A stretch of DNA of 64,000 bases, from assembly GCF_035594125.1 (NCBI RefSeq), contig NC_087178.1, forward strand, positions 9,847,001 through 9,911,000, given 5' to 3'. Below, one piece after another: positions 38,355 through 51,736 of this stretch; the stretch's first letter is position 1; each line of letters starts with the position of its first letter. Under the pieces are notes generated by a model. It saw nothing but the letters and a program-made list of their open reading frames with translations, was not told the DNA's origin and ran no database searches. The translations under genes were made by a program, and so were the position numbers. The DNA is from Scylla paramamosain. Lineage: Eukaryota > Arthropoda > Malacostraca > Decapoda > Portunidae.

Positions 38355-41300
38355 CATGCGTTTTAGCGTTTTGGTATGTAATTAGCTCAAAAACACTTAA
38401 AGGCAATTTCTTGGTAAAAGTTGTTATTATTCCCATGTAATGTGATTCCCCTGCTTTTTAGTGCTTTATTGCCTAACACGCTCAAAAACACTCAAAAAAC
38501 ACTTTTTTGGTTATATCATTTTTTTTTTTCCACATAAAGCTAGTTTTGCATGGAATTTGGGGTTTTGGTAACTAAGAATGTGAAAAAAAACTCAAAACAC
38601 AGGGTTTAGTAAGGTTGTTCTTTTTCCTAATTAAAAGTGTTATTCATGAGTTTCAGCATTTTGGTATGTAAGAAACTTTTCTAATACACACATTTGGTAA
38701 GGTATTTCTTTTTCAAAATTAAAAGTGTTATTGATGAATTTCAGCTTTTTGGTATGTAAGAAACTTCTTTATGTACACGAGTTTTTGAGTATTTTACCTT
38801 GTGGTTATTGTCAAACTATAAAACACTCATACACGTTTCTCGTAATGTCCTCTTATTTTCCAATATAAAGTGCTTTCCATCCATTTTTGCATTTTTTTAG
38901 GTAACAAGCTCAAAAACACAACAAAATATATCTTTTTGGTAATGTTATTCTATTTCGTCATATTGGTTGGTTTGCATCTGTTTTAGCGTTTTTCTACGTA
39001 AATCACTGAAAAGACACGTTTTAAGTAATATTGTTCAGATTGGTGAAAAGCACTCAAAAGACAGGTTTCTGGTAAAGTCGTGTAATTTCCCCATATAGGT
39101 GGATTTGCATGCATTTCAGAGTTTGTACATAACTCTGGAAAAGAGCTAAAATTATTTTTTTATAATGATTTTTTTTTACAAAATTTCCATGAATTTTGGC
39201 AGAACTTTGGCATCTCGGTACTTATTAAGATGAATAACATTTTTTTTTCTCAATAAAAAGTTATTTGTGGGTTTTAGCTTTTTGGTACTTAAGGAACTTA
39301 AAAACACTCATAATACACGATTTTCGTAATGTCCTTTCATTTTCCAAACATAGGGTTCTTTACATGTATTTAGGCATTTTTATAGGTAACATGATCAAAA
39401 ACACTCACAATACATGTTTCTGGTAATGTTATTCTGTTTCTCCATAAAGGGTGTTTTGCAAGCGTTTTAGCGTTTTGGTATGTAAGAAGCTCAAAAACAC
39501 GTAAAGGCAGGTTCTTGGTAAAAGTTGGTTTTATTCCCATGTAATGTGATTGCCCTCCTTTTTAGAGCTTTAGTGCCTATCACGCTCAAAAACACTCAAA
39601 AGACACTTTTTTTGGTAATGTCATTTTTTTTCCCACATAAAGCTAGTTTTGCATGCAATTTTTGGTTTTGGTAACTAAGAATGTGAAAAGCACTCAAAAT
39701 ACATGCATTTGGTAAGGTTGTTCTGTATTCTTAATTAAGAGTGTTATTTCTGAGTTTCAGCATTTTGGTATCTAAGAAACTTCTCCATATACACCGAGTT
39801 TTGCGATTTTTGCCTTGTGGCTGTTGTGAAACTATAAAACACTCATTATACACGTTTCTCGTAATGTCTTTTTGTATCCCAATATAGAGTGCTTTCCATC
39901 CATTTTCGCTTTTTTTGAAGGTAAGAAGCTCAAAAACACTCAAAATATACCTTTTTGGTAATGTTATTCTATTTCTCCATATTCGTTGGTTTGCATCTGA
40001 TTTAGCGTTTATCTACGTAAAACACTGAAAAGATACTTTTTCAGTAATTTTGTGATGGATTCCCACATTTAATGACTTCCATATTATTTATCGTTTTGGT
40101 GCCTAACATGCTGAAAAAAAAAAAAAAAACACAAAAGACAGGTTTCTGGTAAGGTCGTTTAATTTCCCAATGCTAAAGTGCTTTGCATGCACTTTAGGGT
40201 TTGGTACATAACAGTCCGAAAAAAAAGCTAAAATTAACTCTTTTTCATAATGTTCTTTTTTCACACAATTTCCCTGAATTTTTGGCAGAATTTTAGCATC
40301 TCGGTACCTATGAAGATGAATAAAAAAAAATCCTATTTTTCTATTTATTTATTTATTTACTTTTTCTCTATAAAGAGTGTTATTTGTGGGTTTTAGCTTT
40401 TTGGTACTTAAAGAACTTAAAAACACTCATAATACACGTTTCTCGAAATGTCCTTTCGTTTCCCAAACATAAGATTCTTTGCATGTATTTAAGCGTTTTT
40501 ATAGGTAACATGATCAAAAACACTCAAAATACATGTTTTTGGTAATGTTTTTCCGATTCTAAATAAAGGGTGTTTTACATGCGTTTTAGCGTTTTGGTAT
40601 ATAAGGAGCTCAAAAACACTTAGAAAAAACACTTGGTAAAAGTTGATTTTTTTCCCATGTAATGTGATTGCCCTGCTTTTTAGTGCTTTATTGCCTATCA
40701 TGCTAAAAAAAAAAAAAACACTTAAAAGACACTTTTCTGGTAATTTTTTTCCCACATAAAGCTACTTTCACATAAAATTTGGGGTTTTGGTAACTAAGAA
40801 TGTGAAAAACACTCAAAATACACGCATTTGGTAAGGTTGTTCTGTTTCTCAATTGATAGTGTTATTCAGGAGTTTCACCATTTTGGTATCTAAGAAACTT
40901 CTCCATATATACGAGTTTTTGCGTTTTTTGTCTTGTGATTCTTGAGAATCTATAAAACACTCATTATACACGTTTCTCGTAATGTCCTTTTGTTAACCAA
41001 TAGAGAGAGCTTTCCATCCATTTTCGCGTTTTTTTTTTGTAAGTAAGAAGCTAATAAAACACTCAAATTATACCTTTTTGGTAATCTTATTCTATTTGTT
41101 TATATTGGTTGGCTTGCATCCGTTTTAGCGTTTTTCTACGTAAAACACGAAAAAGACACGTTTAAAGTAATTTTGTTTTGGATTACCACATAGAATGACT
41201 TTAATATTATTTATTGTTTTGGTGACTAACATGCTCAAAAACAATAGAAACACAGGTTTCTCGTAAAGTCGTCTGATTTCTCCATATAATTGGGTTTGCA

Positions 41301-42361
41301 TGCACTTCATGGTTTGGTACATAACAGTCCGAAAAAAAGCTAAAATGAACATTTTTGATAATGTTCTTTTTACACATAATTTCCCTGAATTTTGCCAGAA
41401 TTTTTGTATCTAAGTACCTATGAAGAAGAATAACAAAAAAAAAAAAAATCCTATTTTTTTGTTATTTCTTTATTTTTTTCTTTATAAAGAGGTTTTAGCT
41501 TTTTGGTACTTATGAAACTTAAAAAACACGCAAAATACACGTTTTTCGTAATGTCCTTTCGTTTCCCAGACATAGGGTTCTTAGCATGTATTTAAGTGTT
41601 TTTAGAGGTAACATGATCAAAAACACTCAAAATATATGTTTTTGGTAATGTTAATCTGTTTCTCCGTAAAGGGTGTTTTGCATGTGTTTTTAGCGTTTTG
41701 GTATATAAGGAGTTAAAAAACACTTAAAGGCAAGTTCTTGGTAAAAGTTGGTTTTATTCCGTTGTAATGTGATTCCCCTCCTTTTTAGTGCTTTATTGCC
41801 TAACTCTCTCAAAAACCCTCAAAAGACACTTTTCTTGTTATATCATTTTTTTTCCCACATAAAGCTTGTTTCGCATGCTTTTTGGTGTTCTAGTAACTAA
41901 GAATGTGAAAAACACTCAAAATACACGCATTTAGTAATATTATTCTGTTTCTTAATTAAGAGTTATACACTAGTTATACACATATACACTAGTTTTTACG
42001 TTTTTTGCTTTTTGGTTCTTGTGAAACTATAAAATACTCATTATACACGTTTCTCGTAATGTCTTTTTGTTTCTCAATATAGAGTGGTTTGCATCTATTT
42101 TCGCGTTTTTTTTTTTTTTGTTTGGTACAAGCTCAAAAATACTTAAAATATATCTTTTTGGTAATGTTATTCTATATCTTCATATTGGTCTGTTTGCATC
42201 AGTTTTAACATTTTTTTACGTAAAACACTGAAAAGACACGTTTTCAGTAATTTTGTTTTGGATTCCCATACAGAGTGACTTCCATATTATTTATCGTTTT
42301 GGTGCTTAACATGCTGAAAAACACTCAAAAGACAGTTTTCTTGTAAAGTCGTTTAATTTCC
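38355..42361 (-). repeat. Satellite, form A, inverted orientation
   Basis: Continuous minus-orientation form A higher-order units after the macro-repeat. The landmark is near 39210, 40290 and 41407. A private double feature at about 38655-38760 has two successive AGAAACTT copies separated by ACACACATTTGGTAAGG. The same feature appears at about 45300-45450 (+) and 54770-54900 (-), so the segments share ancestry. The block ends at TTTAATTTC (42352-42360), where the orientation flips. Confidence 0.88.
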
Positions 42362-42887
42362 TCGTAGAAAAACGCTAAAACGGATGCAAACCAACGAATA
42401 TGAAAAAATAGAATAATATTACCAGAAAAGTATATTTTGTGTTTTTGAGCTTGTTACATAAAAAAAAAACGCAAAAATGGATGCAAAGCACTGTATATTA
42501 GGAAAAAAAATGGACATAACGAAAAACGTGTATAATGAGTGTTTTATAGTTTCACCAGAATCACAAGGCAAACAACGCAAAAACTCGTCTGTGTGGAGAA
42601 GTTTCTAAGATACCAAAATGCTGAAACTCATGAATAACACTCTTAATCAAGAAACAGAACAACCTTACTAAATGCGTGTATTTTAAGTGTGTTTTTTTAC
42701 ATTCTTAGTTACCAAAACCCCAAATTCCATGCGAAACTAACTTTATGTGGGAATAAAATGACATTACCAGAAAAGTGTCTTTGAGTGTTTTTGAGCATGT
42801 TAGGCAATAAAGCACTAAAAAGCAGGGCAATCACATTACATGGGAATAAAACCAACTTTTACGAAAAACTTGCCTTTTAGTGTTTTT
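42362..42887 (+). repeat. Short form A segment, direct orientation
   Basis: About 525 bp of plus-orientation form A (GTAGAAAAACGC, GGATGCAAACCAACG, CACCAGAATCACAAGGC, CATTCTTAGTTACC) between two minus-orientation blocks. It is closely related to about 52770-53286. Both end in the same fold-back join, TTTTTGACACGCATTTAGTA. Confidence 0.86.
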
Positions 42888-43370
42888 GACACGCATTTAG
42901 TAAGGTTGTTCTGTTTCTCAATTAAGAGTGTTATTCATGAGTTTCAGCATTTTAGTATCTAGGAAGCTTTTCCATGTACACGAGTTTTTGCGTTTTTTGG
43001 CTTGTGGTTTTTTTGAACTATAAAACATTCATTATACACTTTTCTCGCAATGTCCCTTTGTTTCCCAATATACAGTTGAGTGTTTTGTATCAATTTTGTG
43101 TTTTTTTTGTATGTAACAAGCTCAAAAACACTCAAAATATATATTTTTGGTAATGTTTTTCTGCTTCTTGATATTGGTTGGTTTGCATCAGTTTTAGCGT
43201 TTTTCTACGTAAAAGACTGAGAAGACAAGTTTTCAGTAATTTTCTTTTGGATTCCCACATAGAGAGAGTTCCTTATTATTCATCGTTTTGGTGCCTAACA
43301 TGCTGAAAAACACTCAAAAGACAGATTTCTGGTAAGGTCTCTTATTTCCTCATATGCGAGGCCTTGCATG
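42888..43370 (-). repeat. Short form A segment, inverted orientation
   Basis: About 480 bp of minus-orientation form A starting at CACGCATTTAGTAAGG and ending at GCGAGGCCTTGCATG (43350-43370). The start is shared with the segment at 53287. The next base pairs return to plus orientation (TCTTTTGAGTGTTTTTGAGC). Confidence 0.86.
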
Positions 43371-46300
43371 TCTTTTGAGTGTTTTTGAGCGTGTTACGCA
43401 ATAAAGCACTAAAAGGAAGGGCAATCACATTACATGGGAATAAAACCAAATTTTACCAAGAACTTGCCTTTAAGTGTTTTTGAGCTCCTTACATACCAAA
43501 ACGATAAGACGCCTGCAAAATACATTTTATGGAGAAACAGAATAATATTACCAAATACATGTATTTTGAGTGTTTTTGATCATATTATCTATAAAAACAC
43601 TTAAATACATGCACAGAACCTTATGTTTGGGAAACGAAAGGACATTACGAGAAACGTGTATTATGAGTGTTTTTTAAGTTCCTTCAATACCTAAAAGCTA
43701 AAACCCACAAATAACACTCTTTATTTAGAAAAAAAAATAAAATAAACAAAAAAAATAAAAAAATGGGATTTTTTTTTGTTACTCATCCTTATAGGTACCG
43801 AGATGCGAAAATTCTGCCAAAATTCAGGATATTTATGTGGAAAGAAGAACATTACCAAAAAAGTTAATTACAGCTTTTTTTCGGATTGTTAAGTACCAAA
43901 CCCTAAAGTGCATGCAAAGACACCTATATAGGGAAGTTAAACGACTTTATCAGAAACCTGTCTTTTCAGTGTTTTTCAGCATGTTAGGCACCAACACGAT
44001 AAATAATATGGAAGTCAGTCAATATGTGAATCCAAAACAAAATTACTGAAAACGTGTCTTTTCAGTGTTTTACGTAGAAAAACACTAAAGCGGATGCAAA
44101 CCAACCTATATGAACAAATAGAATAACATTACTAAAAAGATATATTTTGAGTGTTTTTGAGCTTGTTACCTACAAAAAATGCAAAAATGGATGTAAAGCA
44201 CTCTATATTAGGAAACAAAAGGACTTTACGAGAAACGTGTATAATGAGTGTTTTATAGTTTTAAAACAACCACAAGGCAATAAACACAAAAACTCGTGTA
44301 TATAGAGAAATTTCTTACAAACCGAAATGATGAAATGCATGAATAACACTTTTAATCAATAAACAGAACTACCTTACCATATTGTGTATTTTGAGTGTTT
44401 TTCACATTCTTAGTTACGAAAATGCCAAATTACATGCGAAACTACCTTCATGTGGGAAAAAAAAATGACATTTCCAAAAAAGTGTATTTTTAGTGTTTTT
44501 GAGCGTGATATGCAACAATGCCCTAAAAAGCAGAACAATCACATTACATGGGAATAAAACCAACTTTTACGAAGAACTTGCCTTTAAGTGTTTTTTAACT
44601 CCTTACATACCAAATCTCTAAAACGTATGGAAAACACCCTTTATGGAGAAACAGAATAACATTACCAAAAACATGTATTTTGAGTGTTTTTGATCATGTA
44701 ACCTATAAAAACGCTTAAATACATGTAAAGGACCCTATGTTTGTATAACAAAAGGACATTACGAAAATCGTGTATTATGAGTATTTTTAAGTTACTTAAG
44801 TACCAAAAAGCTAAAACCCACAAATAACACTCTTTATAGAGATTTTTTTTTTTTTGTTATTCATCTTCATAGTTACCGAGATGCCAAAATTCTGGCAAAA
44901 TTCATGGAAATTTTGTGAAAAAAAAAACAAAACAAAAAATTAGCTTTTTTCCGGGGTTATGTACAAACCATAAAGTGTATGCAAATCCACCTATATGGGG
45001 AAATTACACGACTTTACCAGAAACCTGTCTTTTGAGTGTTTTTCAGCAATATCAATAATATTACTGAAAACGTGTCTTTTCAGTGATTTACGTAGAAAAA
45101 CGCTAAAACGGATGTAAACCAACCAATATGAAGAAATAGAATAACATTTCCAAAAAGATATATTTTGATGTGTTTTTGAGCTTGTTACCTACAAAAAATG
45201 AAAAAATGGATGGAAAGCACTTTATATTGGCAAAGAAAAGGACATTACGAGAAACGTGTATGAGTGTTTTATAGTTTGACAAGAATCAGAAGGAAAAAAA
45301 CTCAAAAACTCGTGTAAAATAAAAAAGTTTCTTATATACCAAAAAGCTGAAACTCATGAATAACACTTTTAATTTTGAAACAGAAATACCTTACCAAATG
45401 TGTGTATTAGAAAAGTTTCTTACATACCAAAATGCTGGAACTCATGAATAATATTCTTAATTAAGAAATAGAACAACCTTACACTATGCCTGTGTTTTGA
45501 GTTTTTTTTCACATTCTTAGTTACCAAAACCCCAAATTTCATGCAAAACTAGCTTTATGTAAGAAAAAAAAATGATATTAGAAGAAAAGTGTTTTTTGAG
45601 TGTTTTTGAGCGTGTTAGGCAATAAAGCACTAAAAAGCAGGGTAATAACATTACATGGGAATAAAAACAACTTTTACCAAGAACTTGCCTTTAAGTGTTT
45701 TTGAGCTCATTACATACCAAAACGCTAAAACGCATGCAAAACACCTTTTATGGAGAAACAGAATAAAATTACCAAAAACATATTTTGAGGGTTTAGATCA
45801 TGTTATCTATAAAAATGCTTAAATACATACAAAGAACCTTATGTTTGCGAAACGAAATGACTTTACGAAAAAATGTGTATTATAAGTGTTTTTAAGTTCC
45901 TTAAGTACCGAAAAGTTAAAACCCACAAATAACACTCTTTATTTAAAAAAAAAATTTATTCATCTTCATAGGTACTGAGATTCCAAAATTCTGGGAAAAT
46001 TTAGGGCTATTATATGATAAAAGAAAATGATCAAAAAAGTTAATTTTAGCTTTTTTTTCGGACTGTTAATACCAAACCCTAAAGTGCATCCAAGGACTCC
46101 TATATGAAGAAAATAAACGACCTTACCAGAAATCTGTTTTTTGAGTGTTTTTCAGCATGTTAGGCACCAAAACGATAAATAATAAGGAACTCACTCTATA
46201 TGAGAATCCAAAACAAAATTGCTGAAAACGTGTCCTTTCAGTGTTTTACGTAGAAAAAACGCTGAAACGGATGCAAACCAACCAATATCAAGAAATAGAA

Positions 46301-48740
46301 AAACATTACCAAAAAGGTATATTTTGAGTGTTTTTTGAGCATGTTACCTACAAAAAACGGGAAAATTGATGCAAAGCACTCTATATAAGAAAAGAAAAGG
46401 ACTTTGCAAAAAAAGTGTATAATGAGTTTTTTATAGTTCAAACGAACCAAAAGGCTAAAAACATAAAAACTCGTGTATATGGAGAATGTTCCTAGATACC
46501 AAAATGCTGCTCATGAATAACACTCTTAATTGAAAAACAGAACAACCTTACTAAATGCGTGTATTTTGCGAGCTTTTCACATTCTTAGTTATCAAAACCC
46601 CAAATTGCATGCAGAACCACCTTTATGTTAGGAAAAAAATGACATTACCAGAAAAGTGTCTTTTAAGTGTTTTTGAGCGTGATAGGCAATAAAGCACTAA
46701 AAAGCACGGCAATCATATTACATTGGAATAACACCAATTTATAACAAAAAACTTGCCTTTAAGTGTTTTTGAGCTCTTTGTATAACAAACCGCTAAAACG
46801 CATGCTAAACAAACTTTATGGAGAAACAGAATAACATTACCAAAAACATATATTTTGAGCGTTTTTTGATCATGTTATCTATAAAAACGTTTAAATACAT
46901 GCAAAGAACATTATGTTTGGGAAACAAAAGAACTTTACGAGAAACGTGTATTATGAGTGTTTTTTAAGTTCCTTTAGTACCAAAAAGCTAATACCCACAA
47001 ATAACTTTCTTTATTTAGAAAATTAAAAAGAAAAATATATAAAAAAATAGGATTTTTTTTTTTTTTTTTTTTTGTTATTCATCTTCATGGTACCGAGATG
47101 CCGAAATTCTGGGAAAATTCAGGGCAATCGTATGATAAAAGAATATTATCAAAAAAGTTAATTTCAGCTTTTTTTTCCAAACTGTTATGTACCAAACCCT
47201 AAAGTGCATACAAAGCCTCCTATATGAAGAAATTTAACGACCTTACCAGAAATCTGTGTTTTGAGTGTTTTTTAGCATGTTAAGCACCAAAACGATAAAT
47301 AATAAGGAACTCACCTCTATATGGGAATCCATATATACGAGTATATGGGAATCTAAAGTTACTGAAAACGTGTCTTCTCAGTGTTTTACGTAGAAAAACA
47401 CTAAAACTGATGGAAAGCAACCAATATCAAGGAATAGAAAAACGTTACTAAAAAGGTATATTTTGAGTGTTTTTGAGCTTATTACCTACAAAAAACGCGA
47501 AAATTGATGCAAAGCACTCTATATTGGTAAACAAAAGGACATTGCAAGAAAAGTGAGTAATGATTGTTTTATAGTTCAAAAGAACCACAAGGCAAAAAAC
47601 GCAAAATCTCGTGTATATGGAGAGGTTTCCTAGATACAAAAATGCTAAAACTCATGTATAACACTCCTAATTGAGAAACAGAACAACCTTAATAAATGCG
47701 TGTATTTTGAGTGCTTTTCACATTCTAAGTTACCAAAACCCCAAATTGCATGGGAAAATAGATTTGTGGGAAAAAAAGACTTTACCAGAAAAATGTCTTT
47801 TAAGGGTTTTTGAGCGTGATAGGCAATAAAGCACTAAAAAGGAGGGCAATCACATTACATTGGAGGGAAACAAATTTTTACCAAGAACTTGCCTTTAAGT
47901 GTTTTTGAGCTCCTTATATACCAAAACATTAAAACGCCTGCAAAACACTCTTTATGGTGAAACAGAATAATATTACCAAAAACATATATTTTGAGTGTAT
48001 TTGATTATGTTACCAATGAAAACGTTTAAATACATGCAAAGAACACTATTTTTGGGAAACGAAAGGAGATTACGAGAAACGTGTATTATGAGTGTTTTTA
48101 ACTTCATTAATTACCAAAAAGCTAAAATCCATAAATAACACTCTTTATTGAGAAACAATAAATAAATAAAAAAAAATACGATATTTTTTTCTTTCTTATT
48201 CATCTTCACTGTTACCGAGATACCAAAATTCAGGCAAAATTCAGGAAATTATGTGAAATAAGAACATTATCAAAAAAGTTAAATTTAGCTTTTTTTTCGG
48301 ACTATTATTTACCAAACCCCTAAAGTGCATGGAAAGCCACCTATATGGGGAAATTAAACGTTTTTGCCAGAAAACGGTCTTATGAGTATTTTACAGCATC
48401 TTAGGAACCAACACGATAAATAAGATGGAAGTCAATCTATATGGGAATCCAAAACAATATTACTAAAAACGTGTCTTTTCGGTGTTTTACGTAGAAAAAC
48501 GCTAAAACGGATGCAAACCAACCAATATGAAGGAATAAAATAACATTACCAAAAAGGTATATTTTGAGTGTTTTTGAAATTGTTACCTACAAAAAACGCG
48601 AAAATAGATGGAAAGCTCTCTATATTGGGAAACAAAAGGACATTACGAGAAACGTGTATAATGTGTGTTTTATAATTTCACAAGAACTACAAGGCAAAAA
48701 ACGCAAAAACTCGTGTATATAGAGAAGTTTCTTACATTCC
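43371..48740 (+). repeat. Satellite, form A, direct orientation
   Basis: Regular form A array. The A/T-rich landmark with CATCTTCATAGGTACCGA (variants) is near 43787, 44865, 45964, 47084 and 48204, giving units of about 1.08-1.12 kb. Part of it, 44092-46873, is the inverted partner of 53347-56140. The array is interrupted at 48740 by the retrotransposon. Confidence 0.9.
48730..48740. repeat. Target-site duplication, 3' side of the element
   Basis: TCTTACATTCC, identical to 51963-51973. It is derived from the satellite word TTTCTTACATACCAAAATGC with one base change, so the duplicated bases are host DNA. Confidence 0.9.
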
Positions 48741-48781
48741 TTTCTCAACTTTCTCACCAGACGCACGGTAGGCAATGCCTG
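48741..48781 (-). other. 3' UTR and tail of the retrotransposon
   Basis: Only 41 bp lie between the stop codon TGA (48782-48784) and the target-site duplication. Read on the minus strand, the last bases are GTGAGAAAG then TTGAGAAAGG, a two-copy 9-bp repeat. RTE elements commonly end in short tandem repeats used in target-primed reverse transcription, and no poly(A) is present. Confidence 0.75.
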
Positions 48782-51736
48782 TCAGTGTCCGGCCTCTACG
48801 AATCTTCTCCAAAGGTCTCTATTCATGAAATCCTCATCTCTGGTTATTTCTTGTAGATTTCTTCCTCTTCGTTCAGTAGCTTCTTCAACTCCCTGCATCC
48901 ATCGCTTCCTAGGTCGTCCCACCGGCCTCCTGCCTAGAGGAACCCATTCCAGAAACTTCCTTGCGTATCTTGTATCTTCCATTCTTCGGACATGTCCATA
49001 CCATCTCAATTTGTTCTTTTCAATTATCTTCAGTATAGATGTTATCCCTAATCTCTCTCTGGTTTCTTCATTTCTAATTCTATCAAGTCTGGTCACACCT
49101 CGGATCATTCTCAGAACTCTCATTTCTGCTGCTTGTATTTGTGAAGATGTTCTTGTTGTCAGTGTCCAAGTTTCTGACCCATATAGAAGTACTGGTCTTA
49201 GTATTGTTGTAAATATTATGGTTTTAGCTTTTGTTGGAATATTCTTATCTTTAAGTATGGGATACAATGCACTGACATTTGCATTGTACTTCTGTATTCT
49301 ATTTAAAATTTCTATATTCTGTCTGTTTTCCTCGTCGAAAAGTACTCCCAGATAACAAAATTTGTCGGTCTGCTTCAGTTTAACGTTTTCTATGTAAATA
49401 TTACATTCCTCCTTTATTCTGCCAACTTTCATTATTTCTGTTTTTTGTTTGTTCATTCTCATTCCTTCCCTATTTAAGACATCATTCCATCTTGTCATGG
49501 CCTCTTGAAGATCTTGTTGGCTTCCTGTCACGACAGCGACATCGTCTGCATAGGCCAGCGTGATCTCTTTATCCTCCCTTACACACACTTCCTTCAGGCA
49601 TCTGTCCATGTATATAATGAATAGCAAAGGAGAGAGCACTCCCCCTTGTCTCACTCCTGTCTTAATGCTAAACCATTCACTCTCCAGCTCTCTGTTCTTG
49701 ACTCTGCTCTCCGTGTTCTTATATATACTCTTAATTACTCGTATCAGTTTAGAGTTGATGCCGTAGTCTTGATGTTGTAAGACTCTCCACAAGCAATCTC
49801 TTCTAATTCTATCAAAGGCTTTTTCCAGATCTATAAAAGCCACATATTTATCAATGCTCCACTCCCAACTCTTCTCCATTATCATCTTTAAAGTGAACAC
49901 TAGATCTGTCGTGCTCCTATTGGGCCTGAAACCATACTGCCATATTCCTAGTTTCTCCTCGACACAGGTTCTTAATCTTTTCTCAACTATTCTTTCATAC
50001 AATTTTCCAACATGAGATAACAGGGATATACCTCTATAATTTGCACAATCTGTTTTACTGCCTTTCTTATATATTGGACATACTATTGCTTTGTGCCAGT
50101 CATGGGGCACTTTCTCCTCTTTCCACGCATTACTGAAAATGTACCTCATCCACTCTACACATTCTTCCACAGCAGCTTTAAATAGCTCTATAGGGAGCTC
50201 GTCGTCCCCCGGGGCTTTGCCGCTTCTCATCTTCTTTAGTGCCTCCTTCACTTCCTCTGTACTGATCTCATTTGGGTTCTCTCCTTGTTCTTCCTGTATA
50301 TCTAGATTCCGCTCTTCATCCACTTCCACATCCTCCACATTTAGAAGTTCTTGGAAGTATTCTCTCCATCTTTCTTCAATCTCCTGTGGTTTTGTTAGTA
50401 ATTCTCCTGTTTTGTTCATTATTGCATATGTTGATTCGTTATTTCCTTTCCTATAGTTCTTAGCCATGCTATACAATAATTTTCTTGTTCCTTCTACGTC
50501 TCTCTCTAGATCTTGACCAATCTTGATCCACATGTCCTCCTTGGCTGCTCTTTTGGTTGCTTCTGCACTGTTTCGTTTATCTACGTAATCTTCTCTATCT
50601 TCAATGTTTCTTGTTTTCATCCATTTTCTGAAAGATCTTGTTTTTTCTTTGACTGCTTCCTTAACATCATAAGTCCACCATGCAGTACTTTTCTTTTTGG
50701 TTCCATATTTGATTTTAATACCAACTGTCTCCTCAGCTGCCCCATACACAGTGTTCTTGAATTTATTCCATTGTTCTTCTATGTTCATTTCTTCCAATTC
50801 CAGTTCGGTTGGTTTTCGTAATGTTACCAGTTGCCGTAGTGCTTGCTTCTTCTCTTCGTCCTTGAGGTTTTCCAGTTTGAATCTCTTTTGCTTTTTCTTG
50901 ACTTTTTCCTTTGGTTTTACAATTTTTAATTTAGCCACCACCAACCTGTGGTCAGAGTCTAAGGACAAAGATGGTATGGTCCTAACATCTTTAAATAAGT
51001 TTTTCTTGTTGGTGAGAAACAGGTCAATCATTGACCTCTCAGTATATCCTTGTTGTGCTTCATTCCACCGATACCATGTCCATTTATGGCTCTCCTGATG
51101 TTTATAATAAGTATTCATAATGGACATGTTATTCATCACACAATAATCTATTATTCTTTCTCCCTCCTGGTTCCTTTCGCCAATGCTAAACTCTCCGATG
51201 ACGTGCTCTACTCCATCTCTATTCTGTCCGACATGTCCATTCATGTCTCCCATGACAATGACATTCTCGTGATGTCTTATTGTTTCTGTCATTTCCTCTA
51301 GAGTTTCATAAAGCTGCTCTTTCTCCCTCAGACTTCTGCCCTGTTGTGGAGCATATGTTTGGATAATGCTAATTTTTGTCTGATCTATAGTTAACGTTAT
51401 ACCCATCACTCTCTCATTTCTGCAGTCCATACTGTCCATCCTTTCTGCCATCAGTGGTGACATCATTATAGCAACCCCATGTCTTCCATCCTCATTACCA
51501 CTATACATGATCTTATAATTTTCATGTAATGTTTTTTCTCCTTTCCCTTTGATTCTAGTTTCACATAATCCAACGATTTCCAGATTTCTTTCCTTCATCA
51601 TCTCTATTATTTCCTCTTCTTTATCCTTGAATGTTGCCAAGTTTATCGTTGCAATCTTTATTGTCTTTTGTTTCCTATTTTCATGTCCAGTTCCATTCCG
51701 GTTCGTTACCCTTTGGTCAGTCCGATTCCGAGGCAC
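48782..51736 (-). CDS. Endonuclease-reverse transcriptase of an RTE-like retrotransposon
   Basis: The 984-residue product would nick genomic DNA and copy element RNA into the nick. Residues 27-270 form an apurinic-type endonuclease: N32 in the first strand, E59 in LCETRI, Y128 in QTYAP, D164 and N166 in GDMNGH, D238, and D262-H263 in SDH. Residues about 500-770 form the reverse transcriptase: SGKAPGDD at 505-512, YGFRPNRST at 601-609, D636 in FIDLEKAFD, GVRQGGVLSPLLF at 694-706, and the catalytic YADD at 729-732. The C-terminus has RWYGHVRRM (911-919) and GRRPVGRPRKRW (935-946), typical of this group. All catalytic residues I can check are intact and there are no internal stops. The reading starts at GTG (51736). 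The in-frame stop TAG at 51779-51781 has no ATG after it until M46, which would remove N32, so the true start is unresolved. Length matches RTE family proteins (about 1000 residues). Confidence 0.9.
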   Translation of the reverse strand: MPRNRTDQRVTNRNGTGHENRKQKTIKIATINLATFKDKEEEIIEMMKERNLEIVGLCETRIKGKGEKTLHENYKIMYSGNEDGRHGVAIMMSPLMAERMDSMDCRNERVMGITLTIDQTKISIIQTYAPQQGRSLREKEQLYETLEEMTETIRHHENVIVMGDMNGHVGQNRDGVEHVIGEFSIGERNQEGERIIDYCVMNNMSIMNTYYKHQESHKWTWYRWNEAQQGYTERSMIDLFLTNKKNLFKDVRTIPSLSLDSDHRLVVAKLKIVKPKEKVKKKQKRFKLENLKDEEKKQALRQLVTLRKPTELELEEMNIEEQWNKFKNTVYGAAEETVGIKIKYGTKKKSTAWWTYDVKEAVKEKTRSFRKWMKTRNIEDREDYVDKRNSAEATKRAAKEDMWIKIGQDLERDVEGTRKLLYSMAKNYRKGNNESTYAIMNKTGELLTKPQEIEERWREYFQELLNVEDVEVDEERNLDIQEEQGENPNEISTEEVKEALKKMRSGKAPGDDELPIELFKAAVEECVEWMRYIFSNAWKEEKVPHDWHKAIVCPIYKKGSKTDCANYRGISLLSHVGKLYERIVEKRLRTCVEEKLGIWQYGFRPNRSTTDLVFTLKMIMEKSWEWSIDKYVAFIDLEKAFDRIRRDCLWRVLQHQDYGINSKLIRVIKSIYKNTESRVKNRELESEWFSIKTGVRQGGVLSPLLFIIYMDRCLKEVCVREDKEITLAYADDVAVVTGSQQDLQEAMTRWNDVLNREGMRMNKQKTEIMKVGRIKEECNIYIENVKLKQTDKFCYLGVLFDEENRQNIEILNRIQKYNANVSALYPILKDKNIPTKAKTIIFTTILRPVLLYGSETWTLTTRTSSQIQAAEMRVLRMIRGVTRLDRIRNEETRERLGITSILKIIEKNKLRWYGHVRRMEDTRYARKFLEWVPLGRRPVGRPRKRWMQGVEEATERRGRNLQEITRDEDFMNRDLWRRFVEAGH

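Noticed and set aside
1..48740. Numerous open frames of 60-138 codons on both strands, some nearly identical between places (for example near 7869, 9029, 23332 and 24491, and on the minus strand near 56975 and 58137)
   Set aside because: They follow the satellite phrase, contain no domain or signal, and occur in several frames at once. They recur only because the underlying DNA is duplicated. The basic period of about 95 bp is not a multiple of three, so a monomer-encoded protein would change frame from unit to unit.
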